A DNA stretch of 64,000 nt from a virus: IMG/VR virus record IMGVR_UViG_3300036832_000786, positions 1-64,000 of that record; one strand, written 5' to 3'. Under the pieces are notes generated by a model that did no database searches, was not told where the DNA came from, and saw only the letters and a program-made list of their open reading frames with translations. A program made the translations under genes and the position numbers. Below, in pieces: positions 31,801 to 39,400 of this stretch (position 1 is its first letter; each line of letters begins with the position of its first letter).

Positions 31801-33290
31801 AGCTCCCTCCTAAAGCCTCCCCGGTCCTCTGACTCTTCTTCGTCATCGGCAACGATGTTACGTCCGGTGTAGGTACTGATCTTTGCCGATAGGTCGTCAC
31901 TCATATAGTAGGCTTGGTCAGGGATACAGAACTGACCCGATGCGTAGTGTTGCGCGATGACCACCGTTTGCCGGGCCTCGTCGTTGCGGACCTTCTGGGT
32001 GTAGAGCCGGGCGATCCCGCTCTTCTCCTCCGCTTCGGTCTGCGAATAGGTGATCGCGTTGTCGGCGACCGACAGCATGCCGATCGAGCCGCTGCCGTGG
32101 TGCCCCCGCACCTCGCTGGCGCTCTCTGCGGCGCGGGAGCCTTGCTGGGGTACCGCCAGGGCGTAATCGCGCTCCACGGCGCTCCCGCGAAGCTGGATGG
32201 CCAAGTCCTCTAGCTTCTCCCAGCGGTCTTGCGGGCCGGGCTTTAGCCGCATGATCTGCGGATAGTCAATCATCACCATCTCGGGCCGGAACCCATCCAA
32301 CAGTTCCATCTCGTCTAAGTCCCTTTCGAGCATCTCAAACGACAGGGAACCGGTTGGATACGCCTTGACCCGCAGGTTGTCGAGAAAATAGTCACGGTCC
32401 ATTTTCGCGCCCAGGTACCTCTCGGTGGCGTCCTTGCGCTCGATGATAAAGTCCGGCCGGAACACCGTGGCGCGCGGCTCGACCGTCTTGCCGCGTTCCT
32501 CAAAAACCGTGTGGTGATAGTCACCGTCACGTTTGACACCGGAGTACAATGTCTGGAAGTACCGTTGCGCGGTGATCTCGGCGCTATTCTCTAGTGTGTA
32601 GTGGATCGTGCGCCACCCCTTGAGTAACGCCATCTTGCCGAGGTGGTTGAGCCAGAAACTCTTGCCCCGGTTCCGCGCGGCGATAAAGAGGTGCATCTCC
32701 TTTTTGGTCGGTACACAGCCGACCCGATCGAGCGGTAGGATACCGGTGTTACAGTAGTCACCAGGGTGACGGTTGAGAAACCCTAGCGCCGCTGTCTCGG
32801 ACAAGGTGAAGCCTTTGTTGCGTGACAGAACACGGGTAGACTTTAGTGACTCGCGGAATAGGGTGTCGATCTGATCGGCGGCGTCTTCGGCGCTCTCCTG
32901 GTAGATTTGTGCCGCGCGGTGAATGGCGATCCGCTGGTTACGGCGACGGTTAAATTCGTGGACAAGGTCGGCGACGTACCGCGTGTTGAGTGTCCGTTCC
33001 AGCCGGATCATTTGTGTCAGTATACGTTGGTAGCTGTTGTGACGTTTGTCATCCTTATTCGACAAAATTGCGGTGAAAACGTCATCGACGTGTTCCCGTC
33101 CTGGTGCTGCCTTGTACTTCTTACGGTAACTCAGACACCGGGCGACGATGTCATTGAGCGGCGGGTCGAGAAGAGTGACATCGACCGCGCTCGCGACAAA
33201 CGCCGCGTTGTCATCGGTGCCAAAAGCGACACAGGTGCTGATCGACTCCTGCACCGAGAGGGTAAAGTGTTCTGTGTCAGTGTCCGACAT
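31797..33290 (-). CDS. DnaB-like replicative helicase
   Basis: 497 residues from the ATG at 33288-33290 (an upstream in-frame start is unlikely). The C-terminal RecA-like ATPase has LFIAARNRGKSFWLNH (Walker A), IHYTLENSAEITAQRYFQ, VMIDYPQIMRL (Walker B) and AVPQQGSRAAE, the DnaB/gp41-like order. The N-terminal ~200 residues are helical. It should unwind the phage fork together with the primase at 44663, although the two genes are 11 kb apart on opposite strands. Confidence 0.85.
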   Translation of the reverse strand: MSDTDTEHFTLSVQESISTCVAFGTDDNAAFVASAVDVTLLDPPLNDIVARCLSYRKKYKAAPGREHVDDVFTAILSNKDDKRHNSYQRILTQMIRLERTLNTRYVADLVHEFNRRRNQRIAIHRAAQIYQESAEDAADQIDTLFRESLKSTRVLSRNKGFTLSETAALGFLNRHPGDYCNTGILPLDRVGCVPTKKEMHLFIAARNRGKSFWLNHLGKMALLKGWRTIHYTLENSAEITAQRYFQTLYSGVKRDGDYHHTVFEERGKTVEPRATVFRPDFIIERKDATERYLGAKMDRDYFLDNLRVKAYPTGSLSFEMLERDLDEMELLDGFRPEMVMIDYPQIMRLKPGPQDRWEKLEDLAIQLRGSAVERDYALAVPQQGSRAAESASEVRGHHGSGSIGMLSVADNAITYSQTEAEEKSGIARLYTQKVRNDEARQTVVIAQHYASGQFCIPDQAYYMSDDLSAKISTYTGRNIVADDEEESEDRGGFRREL

Positions 33291-33768
33291 CGAAGGGCAC
33301 CACCAGTGAAAGTAACCGGGATTGCATGTAACCGGGGTAGGCTTCTTCAAGCGCGGTGGGTATCAGGTGAACATGGTTCATCATCGACTGGAAGCTCGGC
33401 TGCCGCAGGTAGTTGGCAAGCTCGCGGGCACAGACTTGACCCAAGGCGACACGCTGGACCGGGGTTAGCCCCGGCGCGCATTCGGCGAGTAGCTCGCGCA
33501 GGGCTTCCGATTTGGTGATAAAGGCGGCGAAAGAGCCGGTACGTTTTATGTGAAAGCTTCGGCCAACATAGATGCCACGATGCTGGCATTCATGCAAGAT
33601 GCCTTCGAGTATCCAGTCTTGCTCCTCGACGGCGTCACTGCGGATCGACTGGTTTTGCATTAGTAACGCGCAGCGTTTCCTTATGTCATCGAGTTCCTTG
33701 CGGGTGAGTGACGGTAACTCTTCGCAGATTGATTGATACGACATCCGGCTTTCCCCCGGTCGATTCAT
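33277..33768 (-). CDS. Helical phage protein upstream of helicase
   Basis: 163 residues (ATG 33744 behind GGGGGAAAG is an alternative). Helical (CEELPSLTRKELDDIRKRC, ALRELLAECAPGLTPVQRVA, CARELANYLRQPSFQSMM). Overlaps the helicase gene by 14 bases. Position fits a helicase loader or regulator, but there is no ATPase motif. Confidence 0.6.
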   Translation of the reverse strand: MNRPGESRMSYQSICEELPSLTRKELDDIRKRCALLMQNQSIRSDAVEEQDWILEGILHECQHRGIYVGRSFHIKRTGSFAAFITKSEALRELLAECAPGLTPVQRVALGQVCARELANYLRQPSFQSMMNHVHLIPTALEEAYPGYMQSRLLSLVVPFDVGH

Positions 33769-33774
33769 TGGTCC

Positions 33775-34134
33775 CTATTCATTTATACGGACGAGCGCAC
33801 CGCTGCCGGGCGGCTCAAAAAAATATTTTCGCTCAGCCCCAAAATAGGGGGGGCGTCGCTCGTATGATTCTAATAGGAGAGCATTTTCATAGCGGCTCCG
33901 GGTCGATAGCAAGATTCTGCCGGTGCGGATCGGTGGAAGGGTGTGCTGACCGCCGCGCAAACCAAAGGACGTAGCGGTCACTTCGGTGACGACATGCTTG
34001 ACTCTCGGTGAGTGACCGACCTTGCCGCTGGGAGTGATAGACACCGCGTGATGTGGATTGGCGGTAAACCCCGGAACTATCGCACGCCGCCGGGTACCAA
34101 GCAATTGGTCAGCTAGGGTCGGTTCGTGACTCAC
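33775..34134 (-). CDS. Putative protein, GTG start
   Basis: 119 residues with no ribosome-binding site of note before the GTG. Sequence (TLADQLLGTRRRAIVPGFTA, VVTEVTATSFGLRGGQ, YFGAERKYFFEPPGSGALVR) looks like a soluble basic protein. It is the first leftward frame from the divergent control region. Not recognised. Confidence 0.45.
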   Translation of the reverse strand: MSHEPTLADQLLGTRRRAIVPGFTANPHHAVSITPSGKVGHSPRVKHVVTEVTATSFGLRGGQHTLPPIRTGRILLSTRSRYENALLLESYERRPPYFGAERKYFFEPPGSGALVRINE

Positions 34135-34153
34135 CCGTGCGTGTCATGGTGTC

Positions 34154-34178
34154 GTAATCCCCCGTCAAGGGGGATTAC
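34154..34178. promoter_or_regulatory. Perfect 10-bp inverted repeat in divergent control region
   Basis: GTAATCCCCC and GGGGGATTAC flank a 5-base spacer. It lies between the leftward 34134 gene and the rightward 34256 operon, where an operator would be expected; it has no U-run and is not a terminator for either side. Confidence 0.6.
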
Positions 34179-34203
34179 ATGATCTTCCCGGCGGTCATGG
34201 TAG

Positions 34204-34238
34204 TAAGATTTTGAGTAAGATTTTGAGTTAGACTTGAG
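34204..34238 (+). repeat. Tandem iteron-like direct repeats
   Basis: TAAGATTTTGAG twice in tandem (34204-34215, 34216-34227), then TTAGACTTGAG. An AT-rich island of about three 11-12-bp units directly upstream of the rightward operon. Candidate binding sites for a regulator or replication initiator. Confidence 0.6.
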
Positions 34239-34255
34239 TCACAAGGGAGGGAGAG

Positions 34256-34456
34256 TTGGGAAGTTACATCATTCACCCACCTAGATCGTGGTTCGGTCAG
34301 GTTTCCACCAGAACTCGGAAGAGTCTCCTTCGTCAGAGGGAGAAAAAGCTGCTGGATGACGCATGGATTGCAGCTATGACCGAACGTGCCCGTGCTTCTG
34401 GACCGGAGCTGCGGAAACGGAAGGGTCACAAGTACCGCGTTCTGATCGAGGTGTGA
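34256..34456 (+). CDS. Small basic protein, TTG start
   Basis: 66 residues. AGGGAGGGAGAG before the TTG supports the start. Basic and helical (TRTRKSLLRQREKKLLDDAW, RARASGPELRKRKGHKYRVL). First gene of the rightward operon; likely nucleic-acid binding by charge. Confidence 0.6.
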   Translation: MGSYIIHPPRSWFGQVSTRTRKSLLRQREKKLLDDAWIAAMTERARASGPELRKRKGHKYRVLIEV

Positions 34457-34477
34457 CTTTAAGAGGGAGGGATCAAA

Positions 34478-35584
34478 ATGATGACTGATACCGCTTCCGA
34501 AAATGTGTACCCCCTAGACTTCCGTCAGAAACGACGGCGTAAGGGTACTACCTTAACCGAAGACTCGATCACCGGTTCCAAGCGATGGCTGCGTGTGGTG
34601 TACTGGAAACACACGATAAGCGCGCTGCGTGTCAGGTTCCCAAAGACGACATTGCAGGTTTTAATCCTTGCAGGACCGTTACCGCAGGAAGAGATCGGTT
34701 TGCTTCGGTCACTCGATGACAATTTGTACATCGTTGTAGTGGACCGGGACAAGGAACTGGTCACGCGGGCAAAGGAAGCTGGGGCTGATGAGGCGATTTG
34801 GTGTCATGTCGGCGGTATGGTCGGACGGCGGTTCAGACTGTCCCCCCAACTTATGGGCCGAAAGTTCCACGCAATCTGGCTTGACACCAGTACACTGGCT
34901 ACACTCCAGCTTAGAAAAATGGTGCATGTGTGTTATGATAATGGTCTGCGGCTTCGCGGTATGTTGTTAGTCACCTTCCAGGTATCAAAGGACTTCGATT
35001 ACAAGGACAAGGCAACCGGTGAGTGGCACACCCAGAAAAGACTCCGTAACTCCGCCGTGCATTACGTCAACCGCTGGCTTGTTTCTACCGGATATATCGA
35101 TGAGGGCATGGCTGCGCGTATCTGGTACGTGTTCACCGCACTGAGCCGTATCCTAACTTGTTGTGTCCAATACAACGGCGGTGAGGGCGAGAAAGTACCG
35201 ATGATGGCGTGCTTGCTGACAAAGCCTCCTACTATGCCAAAGCGTGTTGTAACACCGATAAAGTTTTTTAGGTTGGAGAAGGATGATTACATGCGGGCTG
35301 CGGTGACTGGGAATCTGGTCGGTCCTGTGGAACAGCTTGAACAAGTCCGTCACAGATACGACCAGCTTATCAAGGAGGATATCGTGAAGGGGATCAATCG
35401 TAGCGCCGGGGCTTTTAAGGCTAATATCACTCGGCGTAATAAACGGATCGAGGAACTCGAAGCGGAGCTTTTAGCGGAAACCGGAGCGCGGATCGGTGAC
35501 CTCGATGCAATTGAGTTCCTTCAGCTATGCGTCAAGGAACTCAACCGACAGCTTGCGGATACAAAGGAGTTGATCAATGAGTGA
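34478..35584 (+). CDS. Rossmann-like protein paired with DUF5131 gene
   Basis: 368 residues. TTLQVLILAGPLPQEEIGLL and LYIVVVDRDKELVTRAKEAG look like the first two strands of a Rossmann or methyltransferase-like fold, but the glycine-rich SAM loop is degenerate. A middle WLDTSTLATLQLRKMVHVC follows; the C-terminal ~100 residues are a charged coiled coil (RRNKRIEELEAELLAETG). It overlaps the Gp37/Gp68 gene by eight bases, implying a shared function. Not a recognised family. Confidence 0.6.
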   Translation: MMTDTASENVYPLDFRQKRRRKGTTLTEDSITGSKRWLRVVYWKHTISALRVRFPKTTLQVLILAGPLPQEEIGLLRSLDDNLYIVVVDRDKELVTRAKEAGADEAIWCHVGGMVGRRFRLSPQLMGRKFHAIWLDTSTLATLQLRKMVHVCYDNGLRLRGMLLVTFQVSKDFDYKDKATGEWHTQKRLRNSAVHYVNRWLVSTGYIDEGMAARIWYVFTALSRILTCCVQYNGGEGEKVPMMACLLTKPPTMPKRVVTPIKFFRLEKDDYMRAAVTGNLVGPVEQLEQVRHRYDQLIKEDIVKGINRSAGAFKANITRRNKRIEELEAELLAETGARIGDLDAIEFLQLCVKELNRQLADTKELINE

Positions 35585-36914
35585 CATTAATTTTGATGGT
35601 ACCAATGATCCTGATATCGAGTTGGGACTCATGCTGGAGGAACAGGAAGAGATCATCGAGAACGCCGACCGCAGTGGTTACTATGAGAAGGGTAAGGCAC
35701 TCGCTGCGATCCGTGACACTAAAGTCGAGATCGACGGTAAGACGGTGAAGGGGCTGTATCATCAAAAACACGACGCTTTCGACACTTTTGAGGAGTATTG
35801 TGACGAGCGGTGGGAGATGGCTGACAGGCATGCGCGGCGGTTGATCGAGGCGGCGTTGTTTGCGGACCAATTGGTCCGGTGTAAACTCTCGCTTCCTGCC
35901 CGTGAGGGGCATGTACGTTTGCTGTTGTCTAAACTCGATACCGATGATGATCGGATCGCAGTGTGGAAGAACGTGTTGAAAGAATGTGGCCGACCGCGCG
36001 ATGTGCGTGCATCCGATGTCGAGGCCGAGATCGAACGTTACCTAGCGTCAGTAAAGCGTGACTATGTCACCCTCGATGAATGGAACGCTTTGGATGTGGT
36101 GGGGCAGTCCGAGATTCTGAAGGTGCGTGGTACTGATGGACTCAACAAACAGACCAATGCCGACATCGAGTGGGCTGATTGGTCATGGAACCCGGTGACC
36201 GGTTGCTTGCACGGCTGCCCATATTGTTACGCGCGTGATCGTGCCTTCCGGTACTACCCAAAGGAGCTAGGCTTTATTCCGGCGTTGCGGTCTAGGCGGC
36301 TCGACGCGCCGACCAGTCGCCACCCTGATGGTCACGGTGCGGCGAAAAACATATTTGTGTGTTCGATGGCTGACCTGTTTGGCCGCTGGGTGCCGACAGA
36401 CTGGATTATCGCGGTGCTCGAAACAGTACTGGCGTGCCCGCAATGGAACTTTTTGTTCCTCACCAAGTTTCCCCTGCGTATGTCGGAATTTGTGATTCCG
36501 CCAAATGCCTGGATGGGTACCAGTGTCGATTTACAGGCGCGCGTGGCCAACGCCGAGAAGGCGATGGCTTCGGTTAAAGCTTCGGTGCGTTGGCTGTCAC
36601 TGGAACCGATGCTGGAGCCGCTGACGTTCTCGCGGCTCGATATGTTTGATTGGGTGGTTATCGGTGGTGCATCTGCCTCGCAGGCAGTTGACGGCTTCCC
36701 TGCAACACCGGAGTGGAATGTACCTGCGGATTGGCTTGCTGATGTACAGCGGCAGGCCCGCGATGCCGGTTGCGCCGTGTACCATAAAACGAACAGTGGT
36801 TACACCGGTACGACCCGGCTGCGTGAGTACCCTGGTGTTGAGCGTGCTGTGCCTCACGCGCCGAAAGTTTTCGACTATCTTCGTGCCATACCGAAAGCGG
36901 ATCGTTTGGGTTAG
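35577..36914 (+). CDS. Gp37/Gp68 (DUF5131) radical-SAM-like protein
   Basis: 445 residues. The N-terminal ~180 residues (GYYEKGKALAAIRDTKVEID, FDTFEEYCDERWEMADRHAR) are a phage/plasmid helical DNA-binding-like domain. From ~200 on is DUF5131: WSWNPVTGCLHGCPYCYARD carries CxxxCxxC, the radical-SAM iron-sulfur pattern, then KNIFVCSMADLFGRWVP, FLTKFPLRMSEF and RWLSLEPMLEPL. The family is widespread in phages; its chemistry is not established. GGAG precedes the ATG. Confidence 0.85.
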   Translation: MSDINFDGTNDPDIELGLMLEEQEEIIENADRSGYYEKGKALAAIRDTKVEIDGKTVKGLYHQKHDAFDTFEEYCDERWEMADRHARRLIEAALFADQLVRCKLSLPAREGHVRLLLSKLDTDDDRIAVWKNVLKECGRPRDVRASDVEAEIERYLASVKRDYVTLDEWNALDVVGQSEILKVRGTDGLNKQTNADIEWADWSWNPVTGCLHGCPYCYARDRAFRYYPKELGFIPALRSRRLDAPTSRHPDGHGAAKNIFVCSMADLFGRWVPTDWIIAVLETVLACPQWNFLFLTKFPLRMSEFVIPPNAWMGTSVDLQARVANAEKAMASVKASVRWLSLEPMLEPLTFSRLDMFDWVVIGGASASQAVDGFPATPEWNVPADWLADVQRQARDAGCAVYHKTNSGYTGTTRLREYPGVERAVPHAPKVFDYLRAIPKADRLG

Positions 36915-36925
36915 GGAGTGACACA

Positions 36926-37222
36926 ATGCCGTACCAAGTGCCACGCCCGATGTATGTGCGTTTTCCTGAACTGAAGAATATCCTGGGGTTCAGTTGGTCA
37001 CGGCAGCATCTCATTGTCTTGTGTAAGGAGGGAAAGTTCCCCAAGCCGTACCAACTGTCACCAAATCGGGTTGGTTGGGATGTCGATGAGATACTGGCAT
37101 GGAAGGCGAGTCGGGAGCGCGCTGCGGCGAAGGCTTCCGGCCCGCGCAGGCGGGGTCGGCCGCCCAAGCAAGCGCCGCCACCGGACAAGCCAAAGTTGCG
37201 GGTGATGATTGACGATGAGTGA
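36926..37222 (+). CDS. AlpA-like HTH regulator with basic tail
   Basis: 98 residues. FPELKNILGFSWSRQHLIVL then GKFPKPYQLSPNRVGWDVDE, ILAWKASR is the AlpA/MerR-like winged HTH of phage excision regulators. The C-terminal RRRGRPPKQAPP is an AT-hook-like tail. A paralogue lies at 40293 on the other strand. It may regulate the operon or integrase excision. Confidence 0.8.
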   Translation: MPYQVPRPMYVRFPELKNILGFSWSRQHLIVLCKEGKFPKPYQLSPNRVGWDVDEILAWKASRERAAAKASGPRRRGRPPKQAPPPDKPKLRVMIDDE

Positions 37223-37262
37223 CTTTTCCCCTAGGATTCCGGGTTCTAGGAAAGGAATTCGT

Positions 37263-38039
37263 ATGGCCAATCAATTTCCCGATATCGTGCGGGCGTGGAA
37301 GCAGCGAGATCGGTTACAGTGGGAAATCGGTGACAAGATCAACAATGTCGCTCCGCCCGGTAAAGATGGTGTTAACGACGATGGTGTAAGCATTGAGAAA
37401 CTAAAACAGATCAAGGCCGAACTCGAAGCCAACGGTTACCCGTGCCCGATCAAAACCCTTATGGATTACCGCACTATTGCTCATGCGTTTCTGGCTTCGG
37501 ATCGATCCGAAGCCTCCTGGACAGTCTGTCGTATTGCAGGCGATCCGCAGATGCTGGCTAGAATTGTCGCCGAATCCGGCGATAAGCGGTTGACGGCATC
37601 GGGTGCACGCTCACTCAAAGATAAGTTGAATGGTAAGGTCAGAAAGCCTAGAGCCAGAAAGAAGAAGACCGACACCGAACCCGCCCCGGCAGCCGCGCCG
37701 GAAGTGAAGTCTGTCACTACGACCGTCACCGCCCCAGCCGCTGCCCCCGTCCGTGTCGTATCGTCAGGTTCATCGGCACCGGCTGCGGCGGCGAGCCGCG
37801 CCACGCGGGTGAGTGTTGTTGCTAAATCGGATAATGCGGAAGTGACTTATTATGACGCCGATTCAAGTGCGGCGAGCGAAATGGCGCAACATATGATGGA
37901 TGATCCCGACTATTACCGTGATACTGATCTTCACGGGATTAAAAATGGTGTTACCAAGTTGCGGGCGGCGCTTGACAAGCTGGAAGTGGTTGTTGATGCC
38001 TTGATCAAGGAGCGCGCCCGCAACTCGGATGCTGCCTAG
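37263..38039 (+). CDS. ParB-like (DUF6192-like) DNA-binding protein
   Basis: 258 residues from the ATG behind AGGAAAGGAATTC (upstream in-frame ATGs lack a good site). LQWEIGDKINNVAPPG, PIKTLMDYRTIAHAFLASDR and SEASWTVCRIAGDPQMLARI resemble the helical DNA-binding region of DUF6192/ParB-like proteins. A Lys/Ala/Pro linker (~140-200) separates an acidic C-terminal helical domain. It ends one base from the converging gene. Confidence 0.6.
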   Translation: MANQFPDIVRAWKQRDRLQWEIGDKINNVAPPGKDGVNDDGVSIEKLKQIKAELEANGYPCPIKTLMDYRTIAHAFLASDRSEASWTVCRIAGDPQMLARIVAESGDKRLTASGARSLKDKLNGKVRKPRARKKKTDTEPAPAAAPEVKSVTTTVTAPAAAPVRVVSSGSSAPAAAASRATRVSVVAKSDNAEVTYYDADSSAASEMAQHMMDDPDYYRDTDLHGIKNGVTKLRAALDKLEVVVDALIKERARNSDAA

Positions 38040-38040
38040 T

Positions 38041-38391
38041 CTACTTCTTGTAGCCGCCGTAGGAGAACGGATCGTCGGGGTCACCGTCTTCGGGATCGGG
38101 ATCGGAATCTTCTGGCTCTTGGTTCCATTTAAGCGCCGGGTTTGCTTTGGCCCAGCGGCTGACGAACAACGCATCGGAGGGGTGGTGTAAGCCGCCTTCT
38201 GCCATGAGTTTGCTCCGGGTGATGGTTTCCCCTGGTATCATGTTTTTGATGTAAGCCTGCATCCGCCGGACAGCTTCGGCGCGAATGTTGAACAGATTCG
38301 GTTTCGCCTCGCCTATTACTATATTGAGCACTTCGGTGATAGGTTCCCTTTCGTCTACCACTATGTTGATGATGGTAGGTTCCTTCGGCAT
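38041..38391 (-). CDS. Small protein, paralogue of 38941 gene
   Basis: 116 residues. The core IRAEAVRRMQAYIKNMIPGE, TITRSKLMAEGGL, LFVSRWAKANPALKW aligns with AKAIAAAQEFIDTLEPG, SVNREMLMAKSGL, IFMLRWAKENAQLNF in the 38941 product. Acidic Asp/Pro tail. Likely a small regulator; the family is not known to me. Confidence 0.65.
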   Translation of the reverse strand: MPKEPTIINIVVDEREPITEVLNIVIGEAKPNLFNIRAEAVRRMQAYIKNMIPGETITRSKLMAEGGLHHPSDALFVSRWAKANPALKWNQEPEDSDPDPEDGDPDDPFSYGGYKK

Positions 38392-38479
38392 GTCCTTTTC
38401 CTCCCTGCGGCGCGCGGTGATGGGGATTACCGCGCAAGACAGATATTTACAGCGCCCGGCTGAGCGGCGTCAACCCCAC

Positions 38480-38506
38480 CCGATACCGCCGATACCGCCG
38501 ATCCCG
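38480..38506. repeat. Short tandem CCGATACCG repeats
   Basis: CCGATACCG at 38480 and 38489 and CCGATCCCG at 38498, just upstream of the promoter at 38517. Possible operator cluster for the divergent promoters. Confidence 0.5.
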
Positions 38507-38516
38507 ATATCTCGGC

Positions 38517-38545
38517 TTGCGTCGTATTATTGCCGTGCATACATT
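38517..38545 (+). promoter_or_regulatory. Sigma-70-type promoter
   Basis: TTGCGT, 17-bp spacer, TACATT. Expected start of transcription falls at the left edge of the inverted repeat at 38553. It drives the RHH gene. Confidence 0.6.
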
Positions 38546-38552
38546 GTAAGGC

Positions 38553-38573
38553 GTCGTAATCGTTGTTTACGAC
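38553..38573. promoter_or_regulatory. Inverted-repeat operator GTCGTAA-N7-TTACGAC
   Basis: Perfect 7-bp inverted repeat just downstream of the promoter and 60 bp before the ribbon-helix-helix gene. The layout suggests autoregulation by that protein. The half-site GTCGTAA also occurs at 34153. Confidence 0.6.
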
Positions 38574-38632
38574 AGAACGCGGGCAATGGTGTCCGGTTCC
38601 AAAAACTTTTAAGGATGTTTGGAGTAAAGCCT

Positions 38633-38863
38633 ATGGATACCTTTAGCACAGAAGATTCGGTGTCGGTGACTATTAGGTTCTCACCTGAAATGCTCGACGG
38701 GATCGATCGGTACCGACATCAAGTACGCTATCGGCCGACACGGTCGGCGGTCATTCGCACCGCATTGGAGGAATGGCTGAAGATGCAACCGGAGCTACAG
38801 TACAAACCCCCACGTCAGCCGCAACACCAGAAAAGAGTGATGCCTGACGAGAAGGCAGCTTGA
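38633..38863 (+). CDS. Ribbon-helix-helix regulator
   Basis: 76 residues from the second ATG (GGAG nine bases upstream; the ATG at 38615 has no spacing). VSVTIRFSPEMLDGIDRYRH is the RHH beta strand and helix A, RYRPTRSAVIRTALEEWLKM helix B, as in CopG/Arc proteins. Basic Gln-rich tail. Probable repressor of the 38.5 kb divergent promoters. Confidence 0.8.
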   Translation: MDTFSTEDSVSVTIRFSPEMLDGIDRYRHQVRYRPTRSAVIRTALEEWLKMQPELQYKPPRQPQHQKRVMPDEKAA

Positions 38864-38881
38864 CGCGGTTTTGAACCGCGT
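38863..38881 (+). terminator. Hairpin after RHH gene
   Basis: ACGCGGTT / AACCGCGT stem with a 3-base loop directly at the stop codon. No strong U-run, so it may only be a weak terminator or RNA stability element. Confidence 0.4.
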
Positions 38882-38940
38882 GGTAATACATCGTCTTGCG
38901 CAGCGATGACTGCGCGAACGATGGTGAAAGGAGGCTTCAG

Positions 38941-39333
38941 GTGTCTGATCGCGTCCGTAACCCAGACGGCTTTCAGCCGTACCTGGATTTTATCCAGGAG
39001 TTCTGCGGTGGTACGCCACTGGCGTTTGACAAGATGAACTACTGCATCCAGCGCATGATCGAAACGGTGGTTATTCACACCGATCCGATCCCCGGCTCGC
39101 CGCCGGACGTGCGCGCGAAGGCGATCGCCGCCGCGCAGGAGTTTATCGACACGCTGGAACCCGGCATGTCGGTCAACCGCGAAATGTTGATGGCGAAGAG
39201 CGGCCTGCCAAAGGACAACCGCTCCGACAGCATCTTTATGCTGCGTTGGGCCAAGGAGAATGCCCAACTCAACTTTGATCCCGGCGGCTCGCCGCACTTT
39301 GTCAAGCAACTGACCAACGGCGCGACCCACTAA
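38941..39333 (+). CDS. Small protein, paralogue of 38041 gene; GTG start
   Basis: 130 residues from GTG behind AAAGGAGG. An N-terminal extension (FQPYLDFIQEFCGGTPLAFD) precedes the domain shared with the 38041 product. Ends at a strong terminator. Likely a small regulator or scaffold; no family name. Confidence 0.7.
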   Translation: MSDRVRNPDGFQPYLDFIQEFCGGTPLAFDKMNYCIQRMIETVVIHTDPIPGSPPDVRAKAIAAAQEFIDTLEPGMSVNREMLMAKSGLPKDNRSDSIFMLRWAKENAQLNFDPGGSPHFVKQLTNGATH

Positions 39334-39353
39334 AAAACCCGTTGAGTCACACG

Positions 39354-39384
39354 AACGGCGGGTTACTATAACCCGCCGTTTTCT
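39354..39384 (+). terminator. Rho-independent terminator
   Basis: Perfect 12-bp stem AACGGCGGGTTA / TAACCCGCCGTT, CTA loop, U-run. Ends the 38941 gene. Confidence 0.9.
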
Positions 39385-39400
39385 ATTTGTGGAGTGTCCG

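Noticed and set aside
34256-38039. Operon considered as a restriction-modification or toxin-antitoxin system
   Set aside because: No nuclease, DNA-methyltransferase catalytic motif or toxin fold can be identified; left as an open finding.
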